A stretch of 64,000 nt of DNA from Shewanella sp. MR-4 (GTDB lineage: Bacteria > Pseudomonadota > Gammaproteobacteria > Enterobacterales > Shewanellaceae): positions 1,302,001-1,366,000 of the forward strand of contig NC_008321.1 in assembly GCF_000014685.1 (NCBI RefSeq). Reading direction: 5' to 3'. The notes beneath the pieces are model-generated. The model was not told where the DNA came from, did not search any database, and saw only the letters and a program-made list of their open reading frames with translations. Shown in pieces: positions 16,235 to 26,270 of the stretch. Each line of letters opens with the position of its first letter. Position 1 is the first letter of the stretch. Made by a program: the position numbers and the translations under genes.

Positions 16235-18820
16235 TTAACTCAAGCGTTTTAGCTCGTAGAGTAAATCCAGCGCCTGTTTTGGGGTCAGGTTATCGGGATT
16301 GATGGCTTTTAATTTGCTGACAGCGGGATTCTCCACCGGCTCAGGCAGAGCGAGCAGGGTTTGGATCGGTGCCCTAGTGCCGTTAACATTAACACCTTCT
16401 ACTTGATGATCGCGGCTCTCAAGTTGATGTAACTTGTGTTTTGCCGCCTTAATCACCCGAGCAGGCACCCCGGCAAGGGCCGCAACCTGCAAACCATAAC
16501 TCTTACTGGCCGCACCTTCTTGCACTGCATGCATAAAGGCGATGGTGTCTTCGTGTTCAATTGCATCGAGGTGCACGTTATAGACGCCAGCCATGAGTTC
16601 CGGTAATTGTGTTAACTCGAAATAATGGGTCGCAAACAGCGTCATTGCGCCGACTTGCTGTGCTAAATATTCAGCCGCAGACCAGGCTAATGACAGGCCA
16701 TCGTAGGTCGAGGTGCCACGGCCAATTTCATCCATCAAGACTAAACTTTGCGCGGTTGCATTATGGAGAATATTTGCCGTTTCAGTCATTTCCACCATAA
16801 AGGTTGAGCGACCAGAGGCGAGATCGTCTGAGGCGCCAATCCGAGTAAAAATCCGATCGATAGGGCCAATGATGGCGCGATCTGCTGGCACAAAGCAGCC
16901 AATATGTGCCATTAGGGTGATAAGCGCCACTTGGCGCATGTAGGTCGATTTACCGCCCATGTTTGGACCTGTAACAATCAACATCCGGCGTTGATTGTAC
17001 AGGGTGACAGGGTTGGCGATAAAAGGCGTTTGACTCACACGTTCAACCACTGGGTGGCGACCCGCTTCGATTTTTACCCCGATTTCGCTGCTCAGTTCTG
17101 GGCAGGTATACCCTAAGGTTTCGGCACGTTCGGCAAAGTTACTCAGCACATCGAGCTCGGCTGCCGCTCTGGCGAAGGCTTGTAGCTCATGCAACTTGGG
17201 GAGGATTAAATCAAACAATTCGTCCCATAGTTGTTTTTCAAGGGCGAGCGCCTTACCTTGGCTCGACAGCACTTTTTCTTCGTATTCCTTAAGCTCGGGC
17301 GTGATGTAACGCTCCATATTCTTAAGGGTTTGACGGCGCTGGTAATTTAACGGCACTTGCTGCGATTGCAGGCGACTGACCTCGATGTAGTAGCCATGCA
17401 CTCGGTTGTAGCCAACCTTCAACGTGGCAATGCCTGTACGCTCTTTTTCCCGTGCCTCGAGCTGAACTAGATAATCAGTGGCTCCTTCACTTAAACCTCG
17501 CCATTCATCTAACTCGGCATTGTAGCCTTCACGGATCACGCCGCCGTCACGGATAAGCATCGGCGGGTTATCGACAATGGCGCGCTCAAGCAGTTGTTGC
17601 TCTTCGGGAAACTCACCTAAGAGTTGGCCTAGTTTCACCGTATGGGGCGCACTTAATTGCGCGAGTGATTGCTGCAACTTAGGTAATAGGTTTAATGCTT
17701 GGCGTAGGCGGGCAAAATCCCTTGGACGAGCGGTACGCAGCGCCAGCCTTGCCATAATACGTTCGATATCGCCTAGGGCTTTAAGCTGCTCATGCAATGA
17801 CTCATGGGCAGTGGTCTCGAGCAATTCATTCACGGCCGTTTGGCGAGCAAAAATCTGGGCATGGTCCCTTAGCGGCTGATGGATCCAGCGTTGCAACATC
17901 CGGCTGCCCATGGCTGTGGCGGTATTGTCGAGTACGGCTGCTAAGGTGTTATCTCGACCACCACTCAAATTTTGTGTCAGCTCGAGGTTACGGCGCGTTG
18001 CCGCATCCAAGACAATCGTATCGGTTTGATTGAAACGGGTAATGGCATTGATATGTGGCAGGGCGGTGCGCTGGGTGTCTTTCACATATTGCATTAAGCA
18101 GCCAGCCGCTTGTAGCGAAAGCCTGGCATCGGTAATCCCAAAGCCGTGCAAATCCTTAGTGCCAAATTGTGCCAGCAGCAGTTTGATGCTGGTATCGTAA
18201 TCAAACTCCCACTCTGGGCGGCGACGCTTGCCTTTAAAATGATGCAATAGCTCCATCGCGCCAAAATCTTCGCTATAGAGAATTTCGACCGGATTGGTAC
18301 GTTGCAGTTCGGCTTCGAGGGACTCTTTTGTCTCTAATTCAGCAATCACGAAGCGGCCGGAAGACACATCGAGGGTAGCGTAGCCAAAACCAACTTTGCC
18401 TTGGTAAACCGCGGCTAACAGATTGTCCTGTCTCTCTTGCAATAGGGCTTCGTCGGTCAAGGTACCAGGGGTGACGATACGCACCACTTTTCGCTCAACT
18501 GGGCCTTTTGAGGTGGCGGGGTCGCCTATCTGCTCACAGATCGCGACCGATTGACCAATTTGAACCAATTTGGCCAGATAGCCTTCAACCGCATGGTAAG
18601 GAATTCCCGCCATCGGGATCGGATCGCCACCACTTTTGCCGCGAGCTGTAAGGGAAATGCCCAATAATTCAGAGGCGCGTTTTGCGTCATCATAGAAGAG
18701 TTCATAGAAGTCACCCATACGATAAAACAGCAGCATGTCGTGATGCTCTGCTTTCATGGTCAAATATTGACGCATCATAGGGGTATGTTTTTCTAAATCA
18801 TCGGTATCTATAGGATTCAT
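16235..18820 (-). CDS. mutS: DNA mismatch repair protein MutS
   Basis: Recognises mismatches and small loops and recruits MutL. 861 residues, full length. The mismatch-binding Phe-Glu motif is in LLFYRMGDFYELF (about residues 30-42). The ATPase has Walker A GPNMGGKSTYM and the Walker B/signature region STFMVEMTETANIL and LVLMDEIGRGTSTYDGLSLAW. The C-terminus ends with a LTPKQALDLLYELKRL tail. Transcribed toward rpoS and divergent from recA. Confidence 0.98.
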   Translation of the reverse strand: MNPIDTDDLEKHTPMMRQYLTMKAEHHDMLLFYRMGDFYELFYDDAKRASELLGISLTARGKSGGDPIPMAGIPYHAVEGYLAKLVQIGQSVAICEQIGDPATSKGPVERKVVRIVTPGTLTDEALLQERQDNLLAAVYQGKVGFGYATLDVSSGRFVIAELETKESLEAELQRTNPVEILYSEDFGAMELLHHFKGKRRRPEWEFDYDTSIKLLLAQFGTKDLHGFGITDARLSLQAAGCLMQYVKDTQRTALPHINAITRFNQTDTIVLDAATRRNLELTQNLSGGRDNTLAAVLDNTATAMGSRMLQRWIHQPLRDHAQIFARQTAVNELLETTAHESLHEQLKALGDIERIMARLALRTARPRDFARLRQALNLLPKLQQSLAQLSAPHTVKLGQLLGEFPEEQQLLERAIVDNPPMLIRDGGVIREGYNAELDEWRGLSEGATDYLVQLEAREKERTGIATLKVGYNRVHGYYIEVSRLQSQQVPLNYQRRQTLKNMERYITPELKEYEEKVLSSQGKALALEKQLWDELFDLILPKLHELQAFARAAAELDVLSNFAERAETLGYTCPELSSEIGVKIEAGRHPVVERVSQTPFIANPVTLYNQRRMLIVTGPNMGGKSTYMRQVALITLMAHIGCFVPADRAIIGPIDRIFTRIGASDDLASGRSTFMVEMTETANILHNATAQSLVLMDEIGRGTSTYDGLSLAWSAAEYLAQQVGAMTLFATHYFELTQLPELMAGVYNVHLDAIEHEDTIAFMHAVQEGAASKSYGLQVAALAGVPARVIKAAKHKLHQLESRDHQVEGVNVNGTRAPIQTLLALPEPVENPAVSKLKAINPDNLTPKQALDLLYELKRLS

Positions 18821-19070
18821 TAAATCGTTTTCGTCCGTTATGCCGGCCCAAAGCGGGGAAATAAGTCGTACAGTAATGGGATAAAAAATCAGTGGATATG
18901 CACTATTACTGTCTAAAATAAATTGACGCCAATCTTAGCAATAATTTTCTGAAAATTGACCCTTAAACCATGGATATTCACTGATATCCTGACAAATCTG
19001 CAGCACGAGTCGGTAAAAGCTTGTCTCAACGGGAAAATTTTCTGACTTAAAAATAAATCATTCACAGGTC
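18821..19070. other. mutS-recA divergent intergenic region
   Basis: No gene is seen. The region must hold the mutS promoter (minus strand); the recA control region occupies the right end. Confidence 0.5.
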
Positions 19071-19098
19071 TTGATACTGTATGATTGTACAGTATACT
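19071..19098 (+). promoter_or_regulatory. recA promoter with LexA (SOS) box
   Basis: -35 TTGATA (19071-19076), a 16-base spacer and -10 TATACT (19093-19098). A perfect LexA box of the CTGT-N8-ACAG type (TACTGTATGATTGTACAGTA, 19075-19094) overlaps both elements, almost identical in layout to E. coli recA. DNA damage should derepress recA and probably recX. Confidence 0.93.
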
Positions 19099-19167
19099 AG
19101 TCAGCAGATTATGACAAAGAGCCTCGCTTTTTGTATTACCCGCTTTATTAAATTGAATATCACTTTT

Positions 19168-19185
19168 GACAGTACTGATACTGTC
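19168..19185 (+). promoter_or_regulatory. Hairpin in the recA 5' untranslated region
   Basis: GACAGTA-CTGA-TACTGTC, a perfect 7-bp stem with a 4-base loop, ends 17 bases before the recA ATG and just upstream of the GAGGGAACAGG ribosome binding site. It is the reverse half-site order of a LexA box (ACAG...CTGT), so it is not a second operator. It might affect translation or mRNA stability. Confidence 0.5.
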
Positions 19186-19202
19186 TAGATGAGGGAACAG
19201 GA

Positions 19203-20276
19203 ATGAAGGTCGATCCAAACAAAGAGAAAGCACTTGCTGCGGTATTGAGCCAAATTGAAAAGCAATTTGGTAAAGGCTCCATCATGAAGCTGGGCGAAGA
19301 CCGCTCTATGGATGTTGAGACTATTTCTACTGGTTCACTTTCCCTTGACGTCGCCTTAGGTGCTGGCGGTTTACCAATGGGACGTATCGTTGAGATTTAT
19401 GGTCCTGAATCATCAGGTAAAACAACGCTAACATTAGAAGTGATTGCCGCCGCTCAGCGGGAAGGTAAAACCTGTGCCTTTATCGACGCCGAGCACGCGC
19501 TAGACCCTATCTATGCTAAAAAATTAGGCGTAGATATCGATAACTTACTGTGTTCACAACCCGATACTGGTGAACAAGCCCTTGAGATCTGTGATGCGTT
19601 AACCCGCTCTGGCGCAGTAGATGTGATCATCGTTGACTCGGTCGCGGCATTAACACCCAAAGCAGAAATTGAAGGTGAAATCGGTGACTCACATATGGGC
19701 TTAGCGGCGCGTATGATGAGCCAAGCGATGCGTAAGTTAGCGGGTAACCTCAAGCAATCGAATACACTGTTAATCTTCATCAACCAAATTCGTATGAAGA
19801 TTGGTGTGATGTTTGGTAACCCAGAAACCACAACGGGCGGTAACGCGCTGAAATTCTACGCCTCTGTTCGTCTTGATATTCGCCGTACTGGTGCTATCAA
19901 AGAAGGCGATGAAGTGGTAGGTAACGAGACGCGCGTTAAAGTGGTTAAAAACAAAGTTGCTGCGCCGTTTAAGCAAGCTGAGTTCCAAATTCTTTACGGT
20001 CAAGGTATCAACCGTACCGGTGAATTAGTCGATTTAGGTGTGGCTCATAAACTTATCGAAAAAGCCGGTGCATGGTACAGCTACAAGGGTGACAAGATTG
20101 GTCAGGGCCGTGCAAATGCTGGCAAATATTTGACTGAAAACCCAGCGATAGCAGCTGAAATTGATAAAACACTACGTGAGCTATTATTGAGTAACCCTGC
20201 AGCCTTGTCATCATCAGCTTCTGATGATGAGAATAGTGAAGGCAATGTTGACTTCGAAACAGGCGAAGTATTCTGA
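19203..20276 (+). CDS. recA: Recombinase RecA
   Basis: Strand exchange protein and co-protease for LexA self-cleavage. 357 residues. MAW-type start DPNKEKALAAVLSQIEKQFGKGSIMKLG; Walker A GPESSGKTTLTLEVI (about 68-82); Walker B VIIVDSVAAL; the L2 region FINQIRMKIGVMFGNPETTTGGNALKFYASVRLDI; and an acidic C-terminal tail ([17 protein letters not shown]), as usual. SOS controlled by the upstream LexA box. The stop codon overlaps the recX reading frame. Confidence 0.99.
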   Translation: MKVDPNKEKALAAVLSQIEKQFGKGSIMKLGEDRSMDVETISTGSLSLDVALGAGGLPMGRIVEIYGPESSGKTTLTLEVIAAAQREGKTCAFIDAEHALDPIYAKKLGVDIDNLLCSQPDTGEQALEICDALTRSGAVDVIIVDSVAALTPKAEIEGEIGDSHMGLAARMMSQAMRKLAGNLKQSNTLLIFINQIRMKIGVMFGNPETTTGGNALKFYASVRLDIRRTGAIKEGDEVVGNETRVKVVKNKVAAPFKQAEFQILYGQGINRTGELVDLGVAHKLIEKAGAWYSYKGDKIGQGRANAGKYLTENPAIAAEIDKTLRELLLSNPAALSSSASDDENSEGNVDFETGEVF

Positions 20277-20761
20277 GCCAGTCAGCCCGTCAAATCGCGG
20301 TCGCGCTGTTAGCGCGCCGCGACTATTCCCGCCAAGAAATCCGCTCCAAACTGCTCGAAAAAGGCTTTGAGGTCGTAGATATCGATCCCGTGCTCGATGA
20401 TTGTGAAGCATCGGGTTTTATCAATGATAAACGTTATGCTGAGCTGCTCGTAAGAAGCCATATTGCCCGTGGTCATGGGCCTATCCGTATTCGTCAAGCC
20501 ATTGCCCAAAAGGGGCTTTCAAAGGATTGTATCGAAGCCGCGTTATCTGTAAATGATCATGATTGGTTTGAGTTAGCAAAAGCCAAAGCCATCAAAAAAT
20601 ATGCTACCCCTAAAGTCACCGCGGTAAAAGGCTCACAATCCCGCGAGCTAGTGGCGAAAGAAAAAGCCAAACGGGTGCGGTTTTTACTGAGCCAAGGCTT
20701 TAATTACGAACAAGTCTCCTATGCTTTAGATTACGACCCCTTGGCAGATAATGATGACTAA
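20273..20761 (+). CDS. recX: RecA regulatory protein RecX, probable non-canonical start
   Basis: Binds RecA filaments and limits their extension. Family similarity starts at [20 protein letters not shown], corresponding to the E. coli region VRILAVRDHSEQELRRKL, and runs to the C-terminus ([34 protein letters not shown]). But the first GTG in frame is only at 20390, which would delete the first RecX repeat. Upstream in frame only a CTG at 20273, overlapping the recA stop as CTGA, or an ATT at 20270 remains before homology ends. I take CTG (162 residues, close to the 166 of E. coli). Co-transcribed with recA. Confidence 0.8.
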
Positions 20762-20961
20762 CGTCATGGCATAAACTCGCAGCCCTTGGCTTGTCTGGCC
20801 ATTGTCTTTTGCGTTCGGCAGCAGTGCGGGTTCGCCCCATCGACTCCTCTTTACCGCTTGGCTTTTGTGATAAGCCTCGTCATACCCGCAAACTCACCGA
20901 AAATATGAGATTCCTAAGCCTATATCGCTATTCAAGGCTGGTCGTCTTTCTTCAGTCTGCT

Positions 20962-20967
20962 TATAAT
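20962..20967 (+). promoter_or_regulatory. Probable -10 element of alaS
   Basis: A perfect TATAAT lies 70 bases before the alaS ATG; the matching -35 (TGGTCG) is weak. It is inside an open stretch in frame with alaS, which argues against the longer in-frame start at 20791. Confidence 0.45.
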
Positions 20968-21036
20968 GCTGGGCAAATAGAAATACGGCTACCTTATGGT
21001 GTAGCTGGTCATGCTTACCCAATTCAGGACGATTTC

Positions 21037-23661
21037 ATGTATCAAACGACAGCAGCGCTTAGAAGTGCTTTCCTCGAATTTTTCCGCAGCAATGGTCACC
21101 AAGTTGTGGACAGTAGTTCTCTTGTACCAGGCAACGATCCCACGCTTTTATTCACCAACGCCGGTATGAACCAGTTCAAGGACGTGTTTCTTGGCATGGA
21201 CAAACGTAGCTATACACGTGCGACCACTGCTCAACGCTGCGTCCGTGCGGGTGGTAAACACAACGATTTAGATAACGTTGGTTACACCGCGCGTCACCAT
21301 ACTTTCTTCGAAATGCTGGGCAACTTCAGCTTTGGTGATTATTTCAAAGAAGATGCGATTCGTTTTGGTTGGACATTCCTGACTGAAGTCTTGAAGCTAC
21401 CAAAGGAACGTCTGTGTGTGACTGTTTACCAAACAGACGATGAAGCCTTTGAAATTTGGAATAAAAAGATTGGTGTTGCCGCTGAAAACATCATTCGCAT
21501 CGGCGATAACAAGGGCGCGCCATACGCTTCAGATAACTTCTGGCAAATGGGTGACACAGGTCCTTGTGGTCCATGTACCGAAATTTTCTACGATCACGGC
21601 GATCATATTTGGGGCGGACGTCCCGGTAGCCCAGAAGAAGATGGCGACCGTTTCATCGAAATCTGGAACATCGTATTCATGCAATACAATCGTCAAGCTT
21701 CTGGTGAAATGTTGCCGCTGCCAAAACCTTCAGTCGATACCGGTATGGGGATTGAGCGTATCGCTGCGATTATGCAGGGCGTTCATTCAAACTACGAAAT
21801 CGATATTTTCCGCGCCTTGATTGCTAAAGCAGCCGAAATCATCGGCGTGACTGACTTATCTAACAAGTCACTGCGCGTTATTGCCGACCATATCCGTTCA
21901 TGCGCCTTCTTAGTTGCCGATGGTGTAATGCCATCGAATGAAGGTCGTGGCTATGTGCTGCGCCGTATTATTCGCCGCGCAGTGCGTCATGGTAACAAGT
22001 TAGGGGCAACTGAAGCCTTCTTCTACAAGTTAGTTCCGACGCTAATCGAAGTGATGGGCGATGCCGCTAAAGGTCTTGCCGATACTCAAGTGATTGTTGA
22101 AAAAGCCCTTAAAGCGGAAGAAGAGCAGTTTGCTCGTACACTTGAGCGTGGTTTAGGTATTCTAGATAGCGCATTAAACGAATTGCAGGGCGACACCTTA
22201 GACGGTGAAACAGTCTTCAAACTGTACGATACCTATGGCTTCCCAGTGGATTTAACCGCTGACGTATGCCGTGAGCGTAACATTATTGTCGATGAAGCGG
22301 GCTTCGAAGCGGCGATGGCTGAACAACGTAGCCGCGCTCAAGCCGCGGGTAACTTCGGCGCCGATTACAACGCTGCACTGAAAATTGATGCTGAAACCGC
22401 ATTCTGTGGTTACTCAGAACTCACAGGCAATGCCAAAGTCACTGCACTTTACCTAAACGGTGAGTCAGTGCCTGCAATCAATGCGGGTGATGATGCCGTA
22501 GTCGTGCTCGATGTGACGCCTTTCTACGCAGAATCGGGCGGCCAAGTCGGTGATAAGGGCGTATTAGTGGCTCAAGGTATTGAGTTTGCTGTTAGCGATA
22601 CGCAAAAGTTTGGTCAAGCTTCAGGCCACAAAGGAACGTTAACGGCTGGCAGCTTAAGCGTTGGCCAAGTACTTGAAGCAAAAGTGGATAAGAAACTGCG
22701 TCACCGCACCCAGTTAAACCACTCAGTGACTCACTTATTACACGCTGCGCTGCGTCAAGTGTTGGGTACTCATGTCACTCAAAAAGGTTCGTTAGTTGAC
22801 CCTGAGCGTTTACGTTTCGACTTCTCTCATTTCGAAGCGGTGAAACCTGCTGAATTGAAACAGGTTGAAGAGTTAGTCAACACCCAAATTCGCCGTAACC
22901 ATGAGCTGAAAGTCGCTGAAATGGCGATTGATGAAGCGAAAGAAAAAGGCGCTATGGCACTCTTTGGTGAGAAGTACGATGCGCAAGTGCGTGTCGTCAC
23001 TATGGGCGATTTCTCTATCGAGCTGTGTGGTGGTACTCACGTTGGCCGTACCGGTGACATTGGTCTGTTCAAAATTACCTCAGAAGGCGGTATAGCTGCG
23101 GGCGTTCGCCGTATCGAAGCGGTAACCGGCGCTGCGGCGATGGCCTATGTGGCACAACAACAAGCGCAACTTGAAGAAGCAGCAGCACTGCTTAAAGGCG
23201 ATACACAATCTGTTGTGGCTAAGCTGAAAGCGCAGCTGGATAAAATGAAGCAGCTTGAAAAAGATATGCAGCAACTAAAAGATAAGTTAGCTGCGGCTGC
23301 GAGTGCGGATTTAGCCTGTGATGCGGTTGTGGTTAATGGCGTAAATGTGCTGATTAAGAAGCTTGATGGCGTTGAAGCAGGTGCACTGCGTGGACTGCAA
23401 GATGAGTTGAAGCAAAAGCTGAAATCCGCCGTTATCCTGCTAGGTGTGGCTCAAGAAGGCAAAGTGAACCTTATCGCGGGTGTGAGCAACGACTTAGTCG
23501 GTAAAGTTAAAGCCGGTGAACTGGTTGCTATGGTTGCAGCGCAGGTGGGTGGTAAAGGCGGTGGCCGCCCTGATATGGCTCAAGCGGGTGGTAGCCAACC
23601 AGAAAACCTGGATGCGGCACTGTCTCAAGTATTACCTTGGATTACTGAGCGTTTAGCTTAA
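21037..23661 (+). CDS. alaS: Alanine-tRNA ligase
   Basis: Class II synthetase charging tRNA-Ala. 874 residues from the conserved start [21 protein letters not shown], with AGGA eight bases upstream. Motif 1-3 regions are visible ([56 protein letters not shown]). The editing domain has the zinc ligands [12 protein letters not shown] and [13 protein letters not shown]. The C-terminal part is a coiled coil followed by [14 protein letters not shown]. The frame is open further upstream but that part is not conserved. lysC follows after 9 bases; alaS-lysC-csrA order is common in gammaproteobacteria. Confidence 0.97.
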
Positions 23662-23670
23662 GAGGTTGCT

Positions 23671-24927
23671 GTGCTCGAAAAACGAAAGCTTAGTGGTAGC
23701 AAGCTTTTTGTGAAGAAGTTTGGTGGCACTTCGGTGGGTTCGATTGAACGCATCGAAGTGGTTGCCGAGCAAATTGCAAAGTCCGCTCACAATGGTGAGC
23801 AGCAGGTTTTGGTGCTTTCTGCGATGGCAGGGGAGACCAACAGACTATTTGCGCTTGCGGCGCAAATCGATCCCCGCGCGAGTGCGCGGGAACTCGATAT
23901 GCTGGTCTCGACGGGAGAGCAAATCAGTATTGCGTTAATGGCGATGGCGTTACAACGTCGCGGCATTAATGCAAGATCCCTGACTGGTGATCAAGTTCAA
24001 ATTCATACCAACAGTCAGTTTGGTCGAGCGAGTATTGAAAGTGTCGATACGGCATACTTAACGTCTTTGCTGAGCGACGGCATAGTGCCGATTGTGGCGG
24101 GTTTTCAAGGTATCGATCCCAATGGGGATGTGACAACCTTGGGTCGCGGCGGTTCGGATACTACCGCAGTGGCACTCGCTGCGGCGCTAAAAGCCGATGA
24201 ATGCCAAATCTTTACCGATGTACCCGGTGTATTTACTACCGATCCGAATATCGATAGTAGTGCCAGACGCCTCGATGTGATTGGTTTTGATGTGATGCTA
24301 GAAATGGCAAAACTCGGCGCCAAGGTGTTGCATCCCGATTCGGTTGAATACGCACAACGTTTTAAGGTGCCACTGCGGGTATTATCGAGTTTTGAGGCGG
24401 GCCATGGAACATTGATCCAATTTGGTTATGAATCAGAGCTGGCGATGGCCGCTTCGGTGCAAGGCATTGCGATTAATAAGGCCTTAGCGACCTTAACTAT
24501 CGAAGGCTTGTTTACCAGCAGCGAGCATTACCAAGCGCTGTTAGCTTGCTTGGCACGGCTTGAGATTGATGTTGAGTTTATTACCCCGCTCAAGCTTAAT
24601 GAAACCTCAGCAGCCGAATGTGTCAGTTTTATGCTGGCCGAAGCCAAGGTGGATATTTTATTGCACGAGCTCGAGCTTTTAAGTGAAAGTCTTGACCTAG
24701 GCCAATTGATTGTTGAGCGTCAACGTGCAAAAGTGTCTTTAGTTGGCAAAGGTTTACAGGCAAAAGTTGGATTATTGACTAAGATGTTAGATGTATTGGG
24801 TAATGAAACAATCCATGCTAAGTTACTTTCGACATCGGAGAGTAAATTGTCAACTGTGATCGATGAAAGGGACTTACACAAGGCGGTTCGGGCGCTGCAT
24901 CACGCCTTCGAGCTAAATAAGGTGTAA
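23671..24927 (+). CDS. lysC: Aspartate kinase (monofunctional)
   Basis: Phosphorylates aspartate at the entry of the Lys/Met/Thr pathway. 418 residues, starting at GTG with AGAGG 5 bases upstream. The kinase signature VKKFGGTSVGSIERI is at about residues 13-27, followed by STGEQISIALMAMAL, TLGRGGSDTTAVALAAAL and FTDVPGVFTTDPN. The C-terminal ACT repeats are expected to bind an amino acid inhibitor; which one cannot be told from sequence. The window also encodes a bifunctional aspartokinase (thrA), so this one likely feeds lysine or methionine supply. Upstream of csrA and close behind alaS. Confidence 0.92.
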   Translation: MLEKRKLSGSKLFVKKFGGTSVGSIERIEVVAEQIAKSAHNGEQQVLVLSAMAGETNRLFALAAQIDPRASARELDMLVSTGEQISIALMAMALQRRGINARSLTGDQVQIHTNSQFGRASIESVDTAYLTSLLSDGIVPIVAGFQGIDPNGDVTTLGRGGSDTTAVALAAALKADECQIFTDVPGVFTTDPNIDSSARRLDVIGFDVMLEMAKLGAKVLHPDSVEYAQRFKVPLRVLSSFEAGHGTLIQFGYESELAMAASVQGIAINKALATLTIEGLFTSSEHYQALLACLARLEIDVEFITPLKLNETSAAECVSFMLAEAKVDILLHELELLSESLDLGQLIVERQRAKVSLVGKGLQAKVGLLTKMLDVLGNETIHAKLLSTSESKLSTVIDERDLHKAVRALHHAFELNKV

Positions 24928-24978
24928 TTAAATAACTGTTTGAGTATTGAATACTATTAATTTGTACTCAGCTGACCC

Positions 24979-24984
24979 TATAAT
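24979..24984 (+). promoter_or_regulatory. Probable -10 element of csrA
   Basis: Perfect TATAAT about 60 bases before the csrA ATG, with only a weak -35. The leader downstream has GGA motifs (ACCGGATGA and the AAAGGAG ribosome binding site) of the kind CsrA binds, so autoregulation is plausible. Confidence 0.5.
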
Positions 24985-25045
24985 ATGCCCATCTACCGGA
25001 TGAGTGCCGTGTGTAAGCTGAATTAAGACATAAAGGAGCTATCGA

Positions 25046-25243
25046 ATGCTGATTTTGACTCGTCGTGTTGGCGAAACACTGATGATTGGTGATGAAGTCA
25101 CAGTTACAGTGCTAGGGGTAAAGGGCAATCAAGTGCGTATTGGTGTGAATGCACCAAAAGAGGTTTCTGTCCACCGTGAAGAAATCTATCAGCGCATTCA
25201 ATCTGAAAAATCAGGTACACCTTCTGAAGGTGGTAACTTTTAA
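25046..25243 (+). CDS. csrA: Carbon storage regulator CsrA
   Basis: RNA-binding dimer that blocks or stabilises target mRNAs at GGA motifs and controls carbon flow, motility and biofilm. 65 residues, [34 protein letters not shown], then the conserved [18 protein letters not shown] is 6-7 bases before the ATG. Position downstream of alaS and lysC and upstream of tRNA-Ser matches E. coli. BarA at the left edge belongs to the pathway that counteracts CsrA through small RNAs. Confidence 0.98.
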
Positions 25244-25277
25244 TACCGCGCTTAGGCGAGTATTAGCGACATAGAAG

Positions 25278-25310
25278 AGTCAGTTTTTTAACTGGCTTTT
25301 TTATTTTTTG
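25278..25310 (+). terminator. Intrinsic terminator after csrA
   Basis: AGTCAGTT-TTTT-AACTGGCT stem followed by a long T-rich run. Confidence 0.8.
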
Positions 25311-25446
25311 AACCGAAAGATTGGCGCAAATCAACACATTGGATTGATATAACAGCAATGTGATTAAAAACGCTTCAAACAGAAGTTGTTTCAGAAAAAG
25401 GGTTTGACTTATTTTCGTCAAACAGTAATATGTGCGCCAAGAAAAC

Positions 25447-25538
25447 GGAGAGGTGGCCGAGTGGCCGAAGGCGCTCCCCTGCTAAGGGAGTATGGGCTTT
25501 ATCTCCCATCGAGGGTTCGAATCCCTCCTTCTCCGCCA
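25447..25538 (+). tRNA. tRNA-Ser (GCU)
   Basis: 92 bases including encoded CCA. Acceptor GGAGAGG/CCTTCTCC, long variable arm, anticodon GCT in CCCCTGCTAAGGG. First gene of an eight-tRNA array; same sequence as the copy at 26179. Confidence 0.97.
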
Positions 25539-25558
25539 TTTCTTACCGATAAAAAATT

Positions 25559-25635
25559 GCGCGTGTAGCTCAGCTGGATAGAGTACCTGGCTACGAACCA
25601 GGCGGTCGGAGGTTCGAATCCTTCCACGCGCACCA
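25559..25635 (+). tRNA. tRNA-Arg (ACG), allele A
   Basis: 77 bases with CCA. Acceptor GCGCGTG/CACGCGC, anticodon ACG in CTACGAA, T-loop TTCGAATCC. The A34 is normally edited to inosine by TadA. Confidence 0.97.
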
Positions 25636-25665
25636 TTTTTATTGGAGCAAGTATAGATACAAGTC

Positions 25666-25742
25666 GCGCATGTAGCTCAGCTGGATAGAGTACCTGGCTA
25701 CGAACCAGGCGGTCGGAGGTTCGACTCCTTCCATGCGCACCA
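25666..25742 (+). tRNA. tRNA-Arg (ACG), allele B
   Basis: Same body as allele A but acceptor GCGCATG/CATGCGC (paired G-C to A-T change) and T-loop TTCGACTCC. Confidence 0.97.
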
Positions 25743-25824
25743 TCTCTGCATCAGTTATGTTTAACTCATCAGGTTTGAATTTCAGACGAAATTTTGTAAT
25801 CAGTGCTTCAAGTAAGTGTTTTAA

Positions 25825-25901
25825 GCGCGTGTAGCTCAGCTGGATAGAGTACCTGGCTACGAACCAGGCGGTCGGAGGTTCGAATCCTTCCACGCGCACC
25901 A
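25825..25901 (+). tRNA. tRNA-Arg (ACG), allele A
   Basis: Identical in sequence to the copy at 25559; spacer differs. Confidence 0.97.
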
Positions 25902-25944
25902 TATTCAATCTTAATGCGAATGTGTTGAGATAACAGTTAAAAAT

Positions 25945-26021
25945 GCGCATGTAGCTCAGCTGGATAGAGTACCTGGCTACGAACCAGGCGGTCGGAGGTT
26001 CGACTCCTTCCATGCGCACCA
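25945..26021 (+). tRNA. tRNA-Arg (ACG), allele B
   Basis: Identical to the copy at 25666 (GCGCATG acceptor, TTCGACTCC). Confidence 0.97.
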
Positions 26022-26065
26022 ATTCGCCGACAGAGCATTAGCTTTGTTAGCAAAACGCAAAAATC

Positions 26066-26142
26066 GCGCGTGTAGCTCAGCTGGATAGAGTACCTGGCTA
26101 CGAACCAGGCGGTCGGAGGTTCGAATCCTTCCACGCGCACCA
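26066..26142 (+). tRNA. tRNA-Arg (ACG), allele A
   Basis: Identical to the copy at 25559. Confidence 0.97.
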
Positions 26143-26178
26143 TTTTAGTAAGCAATAGCTTACAAATGCAGATTTTGC

Positions 26179-26270
26179 GGAGAGGTGGCCGAGTGGCCGA
26201 AGGCGCTCCCCTGCTAAGGGAGTATGGGCTTTATCTCCCATCGAGGGTTCGAATCCCTCCTTCTCCGCCA
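26179..26270 (+). tRNA. tRNA-Ser (GCU), second copy
   Basis: Same sequence as the tRNA-Ser at 25447, which suggests the Ser-Arg block was duplicated as a unit. Confidence 0.97.

Noticed and set aside
19168..19185. Possible second LexA box in the recA leader
   Set aside because: The half sites are in the order ACAG...CTGT, opposite to the CTGT...ACAG consensus.
20791..21036. 82-codon in-frame extension upstream of alaS
   Set aside because: Not conserved in AlaS, contains a TATAAT promoter element, and MYQTTAALR at 21037 is the family start.
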